35,264 nucleotides of DNA, from the NCBI GenBank assembly GCA_002102555.1, contig MCFL01000251.1, positions 1 to 35,264 of the forward strand. The letters run 5' to 3'. This stretch comes from Catenaria anguillulae PL171 (lineage: Eukaryota; Blastocladiomycota; Blastocladiomycetes; Blastocladiales; Catenariaceae). The position numbers and the translations under genes were made by a program. The notes below the pieces were generated by a model. It saw only the letters and a list, made by a program, of their open reading frames with translations. It searched no databases and was not told the origin of the DNA. Positions 9,788-22,900 of this stretch are shown here, piece after piece; the first letter of the stretch is position 1; each line of letters begins with the position of its first letter.

Positions 9788-11440
9788 ATGCTCCCGCCAA
9801 GCTTCTCAGCCCGTTTGCCCTTGTCCTCAACGGCCTCGCCTCGTCCCAGCACCCGGTCTCAGTCTACCCCAAGCACTCACCTGCTTTGCCATGCACGTCG
9901 AGCTGATACGCTGCCGCTGGGACATTGGTTGGACGCAGAATCCGATTCAGATTCGGACGTTGTCATGACGGAAACCTCCTCTGGTGACTGCGGTGATGGC
10001 GACTGTTCGACAGCAACCGACTCGGCCATGGTCTCATCTTCATCTTCATCTTCATCCTCATCCTTGTCTTTGTCGAACGCTCAATTCGTCCACACTTTCA
10101 TCAAGCCAAGTCCAGTCCACGCATCGCTCGCGCAGCAGCATATTGACGCGCTCGTTGCCTTGCTCCCTCAAGTGGCGCTTCAGTTTCCTGGTCCGCTCTG
10201 TTCTTCTCGGCCGTGCGCTTCACTTGACGTATTTCTCACACACAACCGACCTCGGCATGTCAACAGAAATGGGCAATCCAAACCTGGTCTTGCACCCCCT
10301 CTGTCCGTCCGGCTCAACTCGCACGAACCCAGACTCGCCCACCTCTTGTTCCCCCTTCCCGTCCTACTTCCCACCTCCCGCACACTTCCACCGTGGCCAC
10401 ACATCGTTGCGCCTGTCGCTGCCGATTCCACTCGCACGCACCCATCGCATCCACCTATACGCCGTCGGCAATCTCATCATTGACGGGCGCAAGTATCGCG
10501 TGCAAGGATGGCTCGTGCGCACATCCACCTTGGGCGTGCGCGCGGCCGAGGTGCTCGTGAGCATTGACCAACCCGTCATGCTGGTGGCCAAGATTGAGGC
10601 CAGGACAAGTACGCGCGAGTTGGATTATCTCGAGGGCGAGTTGGCTGTTGGCAAGTTGGGAATTGTTCCGAGTGGTTGGTGGAGGATTTATGCGGTGGTT
10701 GCACATGGTCCTGAGTGTGGTATGGATGACCACGCATTTGCTCGGTCTGTGGCTCTATGCGTTGTGACTAACAAACAGATTGCACAACGTGTATGATAGC
10801 CATCTCGATCTCTCCGCCCACGCCGCGTTTTCACTTATCCGTCGCCGACGACTGGGAAATGTCAACTGACGGTATTTCCGTTGTCTCGCTTGCCGATCTC
10901 GTGGCCTATCACAACCCCCACCAAATTGCCTCTGCCGCCGCCGCCGCGACTGCATCTTCACTTGCGCGCGCCGCCACAAAACCCCTCGCTCATCCCTGTT
11001 TCCCACTCACCACAACCTCGCGCACTGCGCCGGTATCGACATTGACTTCGACATCTACTCAGGCGGCCGCCGCACCGCCTCGCGCGCCCTCGACGCTCGC
11101 GTCAGCTATCGGGTACTTGACGGGCGCATTCACGTCCCGGCCAACGTCTCGGTCGGGATCCACGCCATGTTTGGTGGCGGGCACATCTGTTTCGCGGCCA
11201 ATGTCGAGTCAGAAACAAGACGAGGACGAGAATGCGGACGAGCAAGGCAGTGGGATCCCGGGCAGCTTTTCGTATGGTTTGCAAGACGACAACAATCTGG
11301 AAATGGGGGAAGATGACCAATCAAGACCCATGTCAGCTGGCCCGGGGGCGGAAATGAAGCCGCTTCGGTTTGCGCCATTGTCCAGCAGGTTGGATAGCCG
11401 TGTGCCTGTTGTGCAGGGTATTGTGCAAGACTCGTGGTGA
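9788..11440 (+). CDS. Unrecognised protein, spliced, frame structure uncertain
   Basis: I do not recognise the family. From ATG 9788 the frame encodes a Ser/Asp-rich stretch (LDAESDSDSDVV, ten consecutive Ser) and QQHIDALVALLP. Near 10165 the coding signal moves by one base to a frame reading WRFSFLVRSVLLGRALHLTY, then LYAVGNLIIDGRKYRVQGWL and GWWRIYAVVAHGPEC, with strong C/G third positions; no good intron explains the shift. An intron at 10720-10778 (GTATGG...GACTAACAAACAG) joins to a low-complexity Ser/Ala tail ending LDSRVPVVQGIVQDSW (stop 11438-11440). Within 10984-11210 another frame (NLAHCAGIDIDFDIYS..., NVSVGIHAMFGGGHICF) has the better third-position bias, and a TCTACTCAG acceptor ends at about 11059, so a further intron is possible. 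Treat the exact protein as unresolved. Confidence 0.5.
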
Positions 11441-12324
11441 GGCGCACTTTGCTTTTCTTGCTGTCGGTTTATTGCGCTTCTTATGCCCATGCCTTGCGAT
11501 TTGGTGTCGCTCTCATCTTTGTATTGCTTGCTGGCGCCTTTGCCTACATATGCATACCCACTTGTCCACTTTCATTCGCCCATGCCATTTCATGTTTGTG
11601 TCCTCTTCATGTACAGTATTGATCGGCCGCAATTGTGTTACTTCATGCAACAGCATTATTCATGTCTCGCTCCTTTCTTGACAACACCGGCCTCGAGCTT
11701 GCAGGCCGTCGCAATGGGAAAGCTAACCGCGGTAGCTAGTCGATATGTACTTGGATACACCATCATGATGTGTAGTTGACACGCGAGCGATACACCCTTC
11801 TACACTCCACTGCCTCCACGGCATTTTTGACGATGGGTCCAACTGTGTGGGTCATCATCGAGACTACAGATCGTTTCTGACAATCTCCTCAGCCAGCGCC
11901 GATGTCTACATGAGGCAGAGTGAGGGCAACGTGGACTGCACCCAAACCCTAGAAGTTGGGCTCTTTACATACCTCGGCAGCCGTGGTCCGGTATCATGTC
12001 GGGGCCAGTCCCGGAAGAGCGCGTTTCACGTTTGGCTTGAGCCGGCAATTCATGCCTGGCAACTGTCATGGCGTATACTACTGATCATGTGGTGTGCGCC
12101 AGTGCCATTGCGCATGGCATGGGCGGCAGCTGCAGTCGCCAAAACGCACGCCGACGCTGGAAGCGTGGAGCAAGTGCACGTGCTGGTGCTGACGGCAACT
12201 GCCCACATGCACGAAAGCCACGGCCAGCTCGTTGCCTTGCTTTGTTTGCCGTCATTTGCGCCCAGAGGCCAGGGTTAACGTTATACCTTGACGTTGCATG
12301 CGTTAATTAACTACTTCGGCGCTC

Positions 12325-12342
12325 CGGCGCCACGTGGCGCCG
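12325..12342. promoter_or_regulatory. 18-bp perfect palindrome centred on CACGTG
   Basis: CGGCGCCACGTGGCGCCG equals its own reverse complement. The core CACGTG is the E-box bound by basic helix-loop-helix factors such as Cbf1 and Pho4. It is 1.3 kb from the OPT start codon, so a regulatory role is only a suggestion; it could also be a cruciform-forming relic. Confidence 0.4.
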
Positions 12343-12979
12343 AGCTCGCCAGCACCATCTTTGCGACACGTACATAAACATTTATATTAAGCGTGAGGTG
12401 AAGTCATGTGCCCTTGCATAGCGTTGCATGAGCGCGTGCCTGGCAATGTCTCACAATTGCGAGAGATTAATAAAACGCATAGCCTTTGTCTCGCGACGTC
12501 TTCCTAGAACTGCATATTTCGTTTGGGAAGGTCTGCATGCCGTGTGCACGTGGGCAGACGCCATGAGCGGAACATTGACTGTACAGACTCCTGGCAAGCT
12601 GGTATACATATATATCGAATGGGCAAGGTAGTGTTAACGCCGAAACGACCGGGCCGGCCGCACATCGAATCCCGGCCGGCTTTCCGTTATCTCTCCCACA
12701 TCCATAAGCCTTGTCTCCATACTTACCGAGAGCTTCGAAGTATTGACGATCGCGAGCGAGAACAGGCCATCAATAACGTTCACCACAACACATCACGGGT
12801 ATTCATTGATAACCCGATCGCACACAACCGAGATCTTCGATCATGACTCTGTCTCGCCAGCTACACGCCACACCTGCACACCAGCCGAGATTAACGTACC
12901 TTCCGTATCCGGAAAAAACAACACTTGCAACAACGTGCCGGGCGCAAGTCTTCTTTTAGTTTTATCTCATGACCACATG

Positions 12980-13049
12980 CCTGGCGATTTGTCCTGGCGT
13001 AACCTGGCGGCATGGTGCTACGTCCTGGCACCTGGCGAAACGTCCTGGC
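12980..13049 (+). repeat. CCTGGCG minisatellite
   Basis: Six copies of CCTGGC(G/A) in 70 bp, at 12980, 12993, 13003, 13023, 13031 and 13043, with spacers of 1-13 bp often ending in ACGT or TTGT. A short degenerate tandem array; no coding role is seen. Confidence 0.65.
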
Positions 13050-13634
13050 GACAATCGTGCATCGACATCACCGGATGGCCGGAGGGTTGCCCGACACATT
13101 GTCCGGATAGTACAGGACTTGCGAGCGCCGACAATGTCGTTGTTCCCACCAGCTTCGCACCGGTTTCCCGCATGTTTGGTGTTCATCAATATCCGAGGCC
13201 ATTACGCCATGAATGTGCGGGAAACTCTCGCGCGTGTTCTGTTTCCACTAAAGGTCTATTTCCGCACACATGGGCCAGTGGTCACATTACCCTGACACAG
13301 ATCCATCATTATCATGGGTGCGCACCGCCAAGTGCGCCGCCATCCTTTTGTCTCCGATGTCAACATCGCATTGCGAATGCCGTTTCGCCGCGCCTGAATG
13401 CGGTAAGCAGCATGACGACATACCGTATGTTGAGGTAAGAGTCGCCGTTCATTCACATTGACTGCACTCTAAATACTCGAGGTGACCCCCTCCCGTGTTA
13501 TCAAGAAAGCCCTTCTACGACCCAACACTTGTCTACACGTCCCTTGCCCATAGATCCATCCTTTCCAAAACGTCTTTGATCGTCCTCCCTATCCAAGGCT
13601 TCCCTCCCACGTACATACCAACCTGCCCTTCACC

Positions 13635-16505
13635 ATGACCGAAAAGGACATCAAGAAGGATGAGGCTGCGGCCGAAAAGCAAACCTCGTCGTTCGTCGTC
13701 GACGAGGAGTTTGCCAAGATGGTTGCCGATGTACGTCCTTGCGTGATTTACTGGCCACCACATGGTGTTTCGATGTCTCACCCCATTTCAAACGAACACA
13801 GCTGGCTCCCACAACCGACGACCCGACCGCGCCCTCATTCACCTTCCGCGTGTGGGTGCTCGGCACCTTGTTCTGCGTTGTCCTTGGTGGTCTCAACACC
13901 ATCTTCTCGTTCCGTACCAACTTCTTTTCGGTTTCGTCCTATGTCGCCACTTTGCTGGCCTACCCGCTCGGTGTGGCCATGGCCAAGATTATGCCCCGTA
14001 TTCGCTTCAACCTGTTCGGTCTGGACGTCGATACCAACCCTGGACCGTTCACAGTGAAGGAGCATGTGCTCATTGGCATCTTCGGAACGACCGGTGCTGG
14101 TACGGCAATGACTGCCTCGCGTTTGTTTGCATCCCTTGACACAGAGCAAATGTCTCACACATCGAATGCTCTGCCGTACAATAGCCGGTGTGTACGCCTC
14201 GTCCAACCTTGTTGTGCAAGAAGCTTACTACGAAATGGAAATGGGCCACGGCTGGGCCCTCGCCTTCCTTTTCGCCTCGTCTGCTCTCGGTTTCGGTATC
14301 TCGGGCATGTGCCGCAAGTTCTTGATCCGCCCCGCACACATGATCTGGCCCACCGTGTTGCCCTCGGTCGCTTTGTACACTGCCTTCCATCATGTCGACA
14401 CGGCCGCCGTCAAGGACGATGGCAAGAAGCACTGGTCGCAGCTGACCATGTTCGGCATTGGCGTTGTTGGCATGATCATCTACGCCCTTGTTGGCCCCAA
14501 CTACCTCATGACCATGCTTGCCAACATTCCCATCTTGTGTTTCATTGCCCCCAAGTCCAACACGCTCGTCCAGCAGCTTGGATCGCCCATTTACGGTACC
14601 GGCATGCTCTCGTGGACGCTCGACTGGTCCTACATTGGGTCTGGCGCCATGTCGGTGCCGTACTGGTCGGCTGTCAACGCCTTTGTGTGCACGCTCTTCT
14701 TCCACTACCTCATCACCCCTCTCATGGTTCGTTCATTTTCCTAAGGCCCTTGCCCGATTCTCCGGACAGATTTTCTAATGTGCCTGTTCATCTTCATGTG
14801 TCCAAAAGTGGAAGCAAAACTGGTTTGGCCAGCCCGATATGCCCATCGCCCTCAACTCGACTCGTCTCTTTACGGCCCAGTCGGAAATCTTCAAGGCCTC
14901 CGACGTTGGTTCGTTCAATTTCGTGACTCTTGCACCCGTTCCTGGACTCATCTGACTTGTCATATCCTTCATTTGGCCAGTGGACAAGAAGACACACGTC
15001 ATGAATGACGAACTGTACCAGCAGCGTGCTCCTATCCACATGTCTCCCTTCTTCCTTGTTTCGTACTTTGCCAACTTTGCCACGCTCCCTGCGGCCCTTG
15101 TGCATACCATCGTTTGGTACGGAAGAGACATTGTTGCCCGTTTCCGCGCGTCCAACGAAGACGAGAATGACATTCACTGCAAGGTTTGTTCCATTTCGCG
15201 CTGTTTTTTTTTTTTTTCAATTGCATTCGCGCGGTCTGACTGGTTTTTCTGCACTTGAACAGCTTATTGACAAGTACCAAGAGGTGCCTGACACTTGGTA
15301 CTACGGCTTCTTCCTTGCCACCTTTGCTCTCATGCTCGTGACTGGTGAATTCTCCGAGTTGTCGTTCCGTACGTTCCTGCCATGTCTCATATTGGCTCCG
15401 AAACGCGTCGCGATCAACATCTGACCTGCCCTATGTACTTGCTCCTGGTTTAGCCTGGTGGTGCACTATCTTTGCCACGGTCCTTGCCCTCGTCTCGACG
15501 ATTCCCATCGCCGTCGTGCTCGCTACCGCTGGTGTCCCGCTTTACCTCAACGTCATCTCGCAATTCCTCATTGGCCTCGTGCTCCCCGGCAAGCCAATCG
15601 TCATGATGGCTTTCAAGGCCCTCTGCTTCTCCGTGTCGTCGCAGTGCTTGACGCTCTTGACGGATCTCAAGCTCGGCCATTACCTCAAGGTGCCGCCCCG
15701 CCACGTGTTCTTGGCCCAAGTCTACTCGCAGTTCCTCGCCGCCGTTGTCGTGTACTTTGTGCAGCTGTGGTGGATCCGCAACCCCGAGCGCATGCAGTGG
15801 TTGCTGGATGACGGTAAGGTTGCCGGCCCGGGCAAGAACGTACGTACTACACTGTCTCAACCAAGTCTCATCATGTGGCGTATGCACAAATCTGACCCAT
15901 CCACACTTGCACACACACACAGTGGGGTTCCTCGCAATACCACAACGTCTACTACTCTGCCTCCCTCATCTGGGGTGCCGTTGGCCCCAAGCGTTTCTTC
16001 TTCGACACGGCCTACGGTCCCATCATCTACGTTGGTGTTGCCCTCGGCTGCCTCGCCCCGATCGTGCTCAAGATTTGCCACACGTACATTGGCGGCTCGT
16101 ACTGGCAGCTCATCCACCCGGCGCTCATCCTTGGCCCTGGTGGTGCTGGTGGTAACCAGTCGACGGCCTTGTCCTACTTTACCGTTGCGACCTTCTTCCA
16201 GTTCTTCATGTACCGTTACCGCAGTGCCTGGTGGAAGCGCTACAACTATGTGCTCGCCACGGCCTTTGATGCCGGTGTGGCCCTTGTCACGCTCGCTGTC
16301 ACGTTTGTGTTGCCCGATGCCCCAGAGTGGATCATGGTATGTCGCAAGCTTCTTTCCTCGTTTACATTTCCGTGGGCAAGATGAATACTTACCAATGTCG
16401 TGTCTCTTCTCTTTACAGAACTGCCCATCTGGCGAGTGCGGTGACTTTATCACGGAAGCCCAGGGTCCGTATGGCGATTGGTGCCATCCCGTTGCTCCCG
16501 AATAA
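13635..16505 (+). CDS. Oligopeptide transporter, OPT family (Isp4/Opt1-like)
   Basis: Proton-coupled importer of small peptides or glutathione-like substrates at the plasma membrane. Nine exons: 13635-13730, 13802-14099, 14185-14726, 14809-14908, 14981-15183, 15263-15368, 15454-15839, 15923-16336 and 16419-16505. They join in frame to 743 residues, close to yeast Opt1 (799) and fission yeast Isp4. Donors are GTACGT, GTACGG, GTTCGT (twice), GTTTGT, GTACGT (twice) and GTATGT. Signatures in order: acidic cytosolic N-terminus (SSFVVDEEFAKMV), NPGPFTVKEHVLIG, YGTGMLSWTLDWSYIG, NWFGQPDMPIALNSTRLF, LKVPPRHVFLAQVYSQFLAA, WGAVGPKRFFFDT, and about a dozen or more hydrophobic helices. The tail ends NCPSGECGDF...GDWCHPVAPE. 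The substrate is not readable from sequence. A close paralogue starts at 34614. Confidence 0.93.
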
Positions 16506-16975
16506 GTGTCTCTTGATTAGAGGTAGTAGATGTACATCTCTTGTGTATAGTGTTTTCCCTTTTTTGTTGCATACATGAATGATTCCTCGAGACGAGCTGA
16601 TGTGCTTCTCGATTCTGAAAAGTCGGAATCACTTTCCTTGGTGATGCTGTGAAGCCCAGTATTTCCTCATGATCGCCATGATTAAGCTTTCAACAGCTTT
16701 TCTTTCCAGTACATAATACATTACAAAGTCTTGCTCTGATAGTGCTGTTTGAAGGCATGAGTCGCTAGAAATAGATTACGAGCTCGGAAGAAAAAACGTG
16801 CACTTTATTTGCTGTCTCGCTGCTGCTCGCTGGGTCGAAATGTGCCATGGGAGAGCTGAGGATGGACAATCATCAACGATGCTGTACTAGGTTGTGTATT
16901 TATTTGCTATTGCACTTGGGACAACGAGAACGTGGAGAAACAAACAAGAGTGAAAAATCAAAGAAAACACAAACT
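16506..16975. other. Convergent 3' region of OPT and GCN1
   Basis: 470 bp between two tail-to-tail genes. No coding signal beyond a short frame overlapping the GCN1 end. It presumably holds both 3' untranslated regions; no canonical AATAAA near either stop is obvious to me. Confidence 0.4.
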
Positions 16976-19900
16976 TTAGGGGAACTTTACCTGGACAGCC
17001 TTTGCCAGCTTTGCGGCGTGAGCCCCTGCTCCCGCAGCCTGTACAGCCTCGGCCGCCGCCTTGAGCGGCGCCGGATCCTTGGCATACGCAACACCTGCCG
17101 TCAAAATGGCGGCGATAGTTTGCACGGCCTGCAGGTCGCGGTCACCACCAGAAACAAGCCCGGCCAGCTCGGCCAACAGAGCGTCGGGCCGAGGGTGCAA
17201 TCCCAAGAGCGTCGTCAACGCATCCTGTGCCTTGGCAAGCACCTTGACATCGTCCGTCTCCAGCTGCTTAACGAGCGTTCGCGACAACTGCGGAATAAAA
17301 GGCTTGAGCATGAGTGACACGCGCTTGAGCAGCAGCGTGATGGCCTCGAGAATGAGGGCCTTGACAATGCCCGTGACACGATCGCCCAGAATACGAATGA
17401 GCGGGCCAGTCATGCCCGTGACGTGTGCGCGAAGGTTGGCGCCAGGTGTCAGCGTGATGATGAGAATCAGGGCACGCACGGCTTGTTCCTTGTGCGCACC
17501 GTACATGAGCGTATGCAAGACAATGGCCAGCGCTGGGGCGGGTCCACGCGGGTGTTGGGCAAACACGGAAAGCGGGGCGTACTCGGAACCGTCATCGGCC
17601 GAGGAGGATGCCTTGATGGCGGTAAAGTGCTTGGCGAGGGCATTGGCCACCGTGGACACGTAGGACTCGAGCTCGTCTTTGGGAATGCTCTTGACGAGAG
17701 CATCCAAGGACTCGTACAGCACGGGGACAAGAGCAGCATCCTCCGTGTTGATTTCGGCGAGCAACCAAGAGAGCCACTGGACGCGGTAATACTGCGTGGC
17801 GTGCGGGGCCAACGAGCCGATTGCTTGAGCAACACCGTAAATGCACGATTCGCGGGCATCTTCGAGTACTTCAGACAAGTCGCCCAAATCATCCTCGTCA
17901 ACCTCATGCGACAAGAGCGCCTTGAGTGCGGGAGCGACATGCTCATTGTATTGTGCGAGGAGCGACTCGAGCACGCCCGCCGTCTTGCGGCCAAGCGAGC
18001 TCACCGACAAGAGCGACGCCAACGCCGTGCACGATGCCTCATCGACCTTGGCCAACAGCGATGGCAACAGGACGGGCAAGACAACGTGACCACGGACCGA
18101 CATGACGTGCTGCAAACCAGACAAGGAATCGGGCAAGTCCTTGAGCATGGGCAGCAGGACGGCATCAATGCAAGAGGTACCCGTCTGGTGCAACAACTCG
18201 TCAAACGCCGACGCACCGGCACCGCGCACTTCCTCGGACGGATGCTTGAGGGCCCACGAAACGATCCCTGTGACCTCGTCGCGATGCTCCGTAGTTCCTT
18301 GGCGACCCGTGGCCTTCATGATGTGAATCAGGGCCATGCAGGCGCCGCGCGGGGTTTCTTGGAGCGACTTCTTGAGCAGAGGCAACAATTGACCCAGGAT
18401 GCTGTCGCCGAGCTTCCGCACAATGTCGACCAGGGTTTGCTGCACCGTGTTGACAATTTCCTCGAGCTCGTCCACCTCCACAAGCGCATCGTCATCGCTG
18501 TCGGACCCGTCGCCAACGGCAGACACCGGCTCGCGCGCAAGGTACTCAAGAATGATGGACAAGAGCACGGGCAAGATTTCCTTGAGCTGGCGCGGCGTGT
18601 TGGAGACGAGCATGCGCCACACATTGTTGGCGGTTTGGCGCACTTGGCCGCTGGGGTCGGCACGCAAAATGTACAAGGCCGAGAGCGTGCGGTGATACAT
18701 TTCGAGGCCGAGCGTTTCGACGAGCTGCTTGATTTGCTGCGTGTGGGTTTGTGCATGCTGCTGCTCGTCATCGTCGGAATCCGAGTCCGAGTCGTCACTG
18801 TCGCCCTCGGAACCGTCCTTGTCGGCACCGTCCTCACCAGAGTAGTCGTTGCCCAACTTGGCCGATTTCTTGACGCGCTGACCCATGATGCGGGCAAGCA
18901 TGTCGCCCAACAATTGCACCGACGATTGGCGAATGCGCCACGACGGATCGTACACACCGCGAATGAGCTCGGGCAAGAGCAAGTCGATGGCCTTGGCGTT
19001 GAACATTTCGATAAGAATTTGAGCGGCACGCAGGGCAGAGTCGCGCACAAGTTCGGATTCGTCCGACAAACCGGCCAGGATTGCGGGCAACGTCTGCGTG
19101 ATGTAGTCCGTGTACTGGTTGCCGAAGGTGCTGGGCAAGAACACGAGCAAGACCAAGTAGCCGTCGCGGCGTCCCGAGTTGAGACCCTCGAGAATGGTTG
19201 GCATCCACTTGTCCAAATGTTCCTTTCCGAGGGCAGCGAGCACCTCGGACAAACCTTGAGCGGCACCTGACTTTTCCACGGCCGACGAGTTGGCATTGTC
19301 GAGCACGGCAAACAGCTCAGATACCAACGACGGGAACTGGGCGTAGCCGAGGTTGCGAACCAACACACCGAGCGTGCGGCAAGCAATGGAACGAGTCTTG
19401 GGTACAGTGTCGGCAACAACTTGCAAGAGGGCAGGCATAAACTTGGGCGAGTAGTGCAACAAATCCCTTGGCGAGGTCAGACTGGTCAAGTTGCCCAAGA
19501 TCTGAGCAGCGAGGCACTTCATGTCGGCCGAACGACCAAGCAATCCTTGCAGCACGACGGGCGCCACAAGCGCCAATGCGGGAGGGTCCAAATAGTGCTC
19601 AAACGTGGTCACGCACAAGGCCTGCAATGCCGGCAACGTCTTGTTTCCACCCTGCACGAGGGCGTCCATCAACATGCTAACCATGACCTCAATCTCGGGC
19701 GTGGTGATCACGGACGAGAAAGTGCCGAGCGCATCCTTGGCAGACTTTGAGACTTGCAAGTGCGAGTCGCCCATGGCTTCGAGCATGGCGGGGATGAGCA
19801 CAGGCAACGTAGCCGACAACTTGTCAGACGAGCAGTAGGCCATGGACGAGAGCAGCTCCACACTGGCCTTCTTGGTACGCCAAGCATCCGATTCGAGACC

Positions 19901-22900
19901 GCGCATGAGAGTAGGCATGAGCAACTTGACAGCGTGCGTCGAAATGTTCTTCATCATGATGCGTGCGGTATCAATCGTGGCTTCACGAACCGCCGTGTTG
20001 GTGTCTGAGAACAAGTTGAGCAAGGCCGGGGTGATGATGATGAGCCAGGGTTCAAACTGCAACATTCGAACCAGGAAAACGATAGTGAGATCCATGTCCA
20101 TCTGAACAGCGAAACGAAACAATGTAAAAAAAAGCGTACCAAGCGACCAGCAGACAAGGTGCAGCACTCGAGCAACAACAATCCACCCTGACGGGCGGCA
20201 ACATCCTTGCTCCCCAACTTTTCCTTGATGAGCTCAATCATCTTGAGCTGCACAAACAAGTCACGGTGCTCGGCAACCAAACCGGCAACACCATAAGCGG
20301 CACCGCGCTGCACACCATACTTGGACTCGGCAAACAGCATGGTGTCCAATAAGCGCTGTGCCAATCCCTTGGGATCCACGGGAAGCTGCGCCAGGCACTT
20401 TGCAACGGCAACCTGCACGCTCTCGGACGGCGTGCGCAACGCATCGACGAGCAGCTGCACAATCTCTCTGAGCTTGGGATCCGACCCAGACAAGTGCGCA
20501 GCGCACTCGCCCGTCAACACCACCACAGCCTCCCTCACGTCGTCCGACTTGTGGTTGGCATACGATTGCAACACGGGAATAAACTCCTTGTTGGGGTGCG
20601 CGTGAGCGTATGCGCGCAGAGCACCGAGCAAATGATGCCTGACCTCGGGCGACGGGTCGTCCAGCTGGGGCACCCACGTCTTGAGCGGGCCAGCAGACCC
20701 AGACAGGTGCGGGGCGAGGGCACCCAAGCATTCAAGCAAACCCAACCGCGGGGTCACCGTGTCCTTTTCGACCTTGATGGGCATGCCAAACTCGTCCTTG
20801 AGCTGCGGAATGTATGTGGCGGCCTTGCACCGCTTGGTGATGCTCGTGAGCAGCGAGTCGGCAATCGCCTTGGACGCCTCCGGGTCGCGGGCGAGCAGGT
20901 CGGTCAAGAATGCGGCAGCGCACGAGGCAAGTGCAGCGGTTTCCGACAAGACGAGCAGTTCTTCGACCGCGTCGAGCTCCACGTGCAACTGATGCTTGTC
21001 AACGACGGCCTTGGCCAAATCGACATACTCGGGATGGGCACCAAGCACGTGCATGAGAACATGCATCTTGCGCGGCCATTCTTGCATGTCGGCAGGCTTT
21101 TTCACGTACAAGAGAGCTTCCAGGCAGGCAGCAATCACGTGTTCCATGCCAGCATTGGTTTCACACTCGGACAGCAGAATGTCGAGCTGGTCCGCAGTCG
21201 TGGCCGGGTTGGCATGACAAAGCGTCACGAGGGCTTCGTGGGCCTTGGCTTGAGTTTGCTTGCGCCAGATGCGCATCATATTGAGCACGGTGCGCATGAC
21301 GGCCGACACGGGGAACAAGGGCGAGACGGCCAAGGTTGCGTTTTGGGCGAAAATGTCGACAGTGAAAGCAACGTGATCAAGAACCTGCAGTGAGTGAGCG
21401 ACAAGCGTGAGTAACAACTTGCCCACAACCAAATGGAAACAGAAACGACAAAATGAATGCGAATTGAATCAACGTACGCGGTTCAAAACAGACTTGTCCG
21501 TTGTCCTCGTCCTCTTCTTTGCCAACTCAACGACCCGCTCCAACACCTCGTAGACAATCACAAACGTCACAGGGCTCATGGGCTCCTGTTGCGTCTTCAT
21601 GGTGACTTGGAACATGACACTCGAAATCAAGTCGTCCAAACTGGCCGTCACATCGACCTTTGCCTCAGATCCAACGGGCGGCAACGTCACCAGCAAGGTC
21701 GCAAGCGTTTCGTGCACCGAGCTAATCGATTCGTCCAAGCACTTGCACACGGCCGTCCACGTGGCCACCAAATCTGGGTTTTGGAAATCGGTCATGGACT
21801 GCAACACGCCCATGATGGGCGAAATGACGGCATCGAGCGACGAGTTGTGTGCCGTGACGGAACGCAGCAGTGAAAGGGCAAGTGGAATGTGGTTGACAAT
21901 CTTGGGCACTTCCACCGCCACGGGTGCAGCAGCAGCAGTAGCGGCCGCGGCCGCGGTCTTCTTACCGCCCGCGCCGGCCGCAGATCCGGGACGCTTGGCG
22001 CCCTTTCCACCAGCGGACACGGGCGAGGGTGCGCTGACTGCCAACTCGGCGGCGCGTTCCTCGGCCTCCTCGGCCAACCGCTCGCTTTCCCGTGTCTCGT
22101 CGACCAGTTTGACAGCCATCTCAACCATGGGTGTAACCAATTCGCCGTCAATCCACACCAGGGTTGCTGCGGCCCGCAAAGCCGCCAACCGTTCCCACTC
22201 GGCATCGCTGAACAAGCCCTGGCGCACGATTTCTTGCGCCTCCTCGGCGCGCGAATGCAGCCACTGGTCCAAATGATGCACCTTGGCATGGAACGCAAGC
22301 GCCGCCCACGTGTCCTCGGGAATCGCCGGATGGTGAGCAAACAAGAGCAGCGGAAGCAGGGCGTGCTCCGACTTGATGTAGTGCAAAAGAGCCAGGTACT
22401 GCTTGCGGGCCGTGGGTGACGAGGCCAGCGGCAAAGCATATTGAGCCGTGGGCGAGGGCACCGCGGAAAGGACCTTGGCCAGCACGGCGTACAACCGCGG
22501 GTGCGCCAAGAGGGCCGACGACATGTGCACGGCGTGGGGCGAGGCGAGAATGAGTGCCATGGCGTGGTCGGCTTGTGCGTCCGACAAGACAGCCGGTCCG
22601 TCCAGAGCAATCAGATCCGACACAGCATACACAAAGTACTTGTCAACACCGGCAGTCGATTTGACGCTGGTAAGCGCCGTGACCTTTTTCGCGTCGCGCT
22701 TGGCATCAAACGCACCCGCACGCAGCACATGCGCCAGAGCCACATGATCGGCCGCGGTCGCCAACTTGTCGGCGGGCACTACATTGCCTGCATCCAACCA
22801 CGCGGCCAACACGGGCTTGCGGATCTTTTCCGTGACACGCACCCAAGCCGTTGCAATAACAGCCGAGGCCTGGTCGGGATAATGCGCAAGCACTTCAAAT

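Larger units (their letters stand above)
11441..13634. other. Non-coding intergenic region
   Basis: 2.2 kb without a supported gene. The longest open frame (12743-13438, +) is His/Thr/Cys-rich, spans a minisatellite and has no bias or homology I can see. The region contains an 18-bp palindrome, a CCTGGCG minisatellite and AT-rich patches (TTAATTAA at 12303-12310). The last ~150 bp before 13635 should hold the OPT promoter and 5' leader, with a pyrimidine-rich tract (CCTCCCTATCC...CCTCCCACG). Confidence 0.45.

Noticed and set aside
12743-13438. 231-codon plus-strand frame as a possible gene
   Set aside because: Crosses the CCTGGCG minisatellite, shows no codon bias or recognisable motif, and has no splice or promoter context.
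14070-14705. 211-codon open frame on the minus strand
   Set aside because: Antisense to OPT exon 3; no membrane segments or homology.
17423-19270. 615-codon open frame on the plus strand
   Set aside because: Antisense to the GCN1 eEF3-like region; arises from the C/G-rich third positions of GCN1 and is His/Arg/Gln-rich without homology.
20494-21393. 299-codon open frame on the plus strand
   Set aside because: Shadow of GCN1 exon 3 on the other strand.
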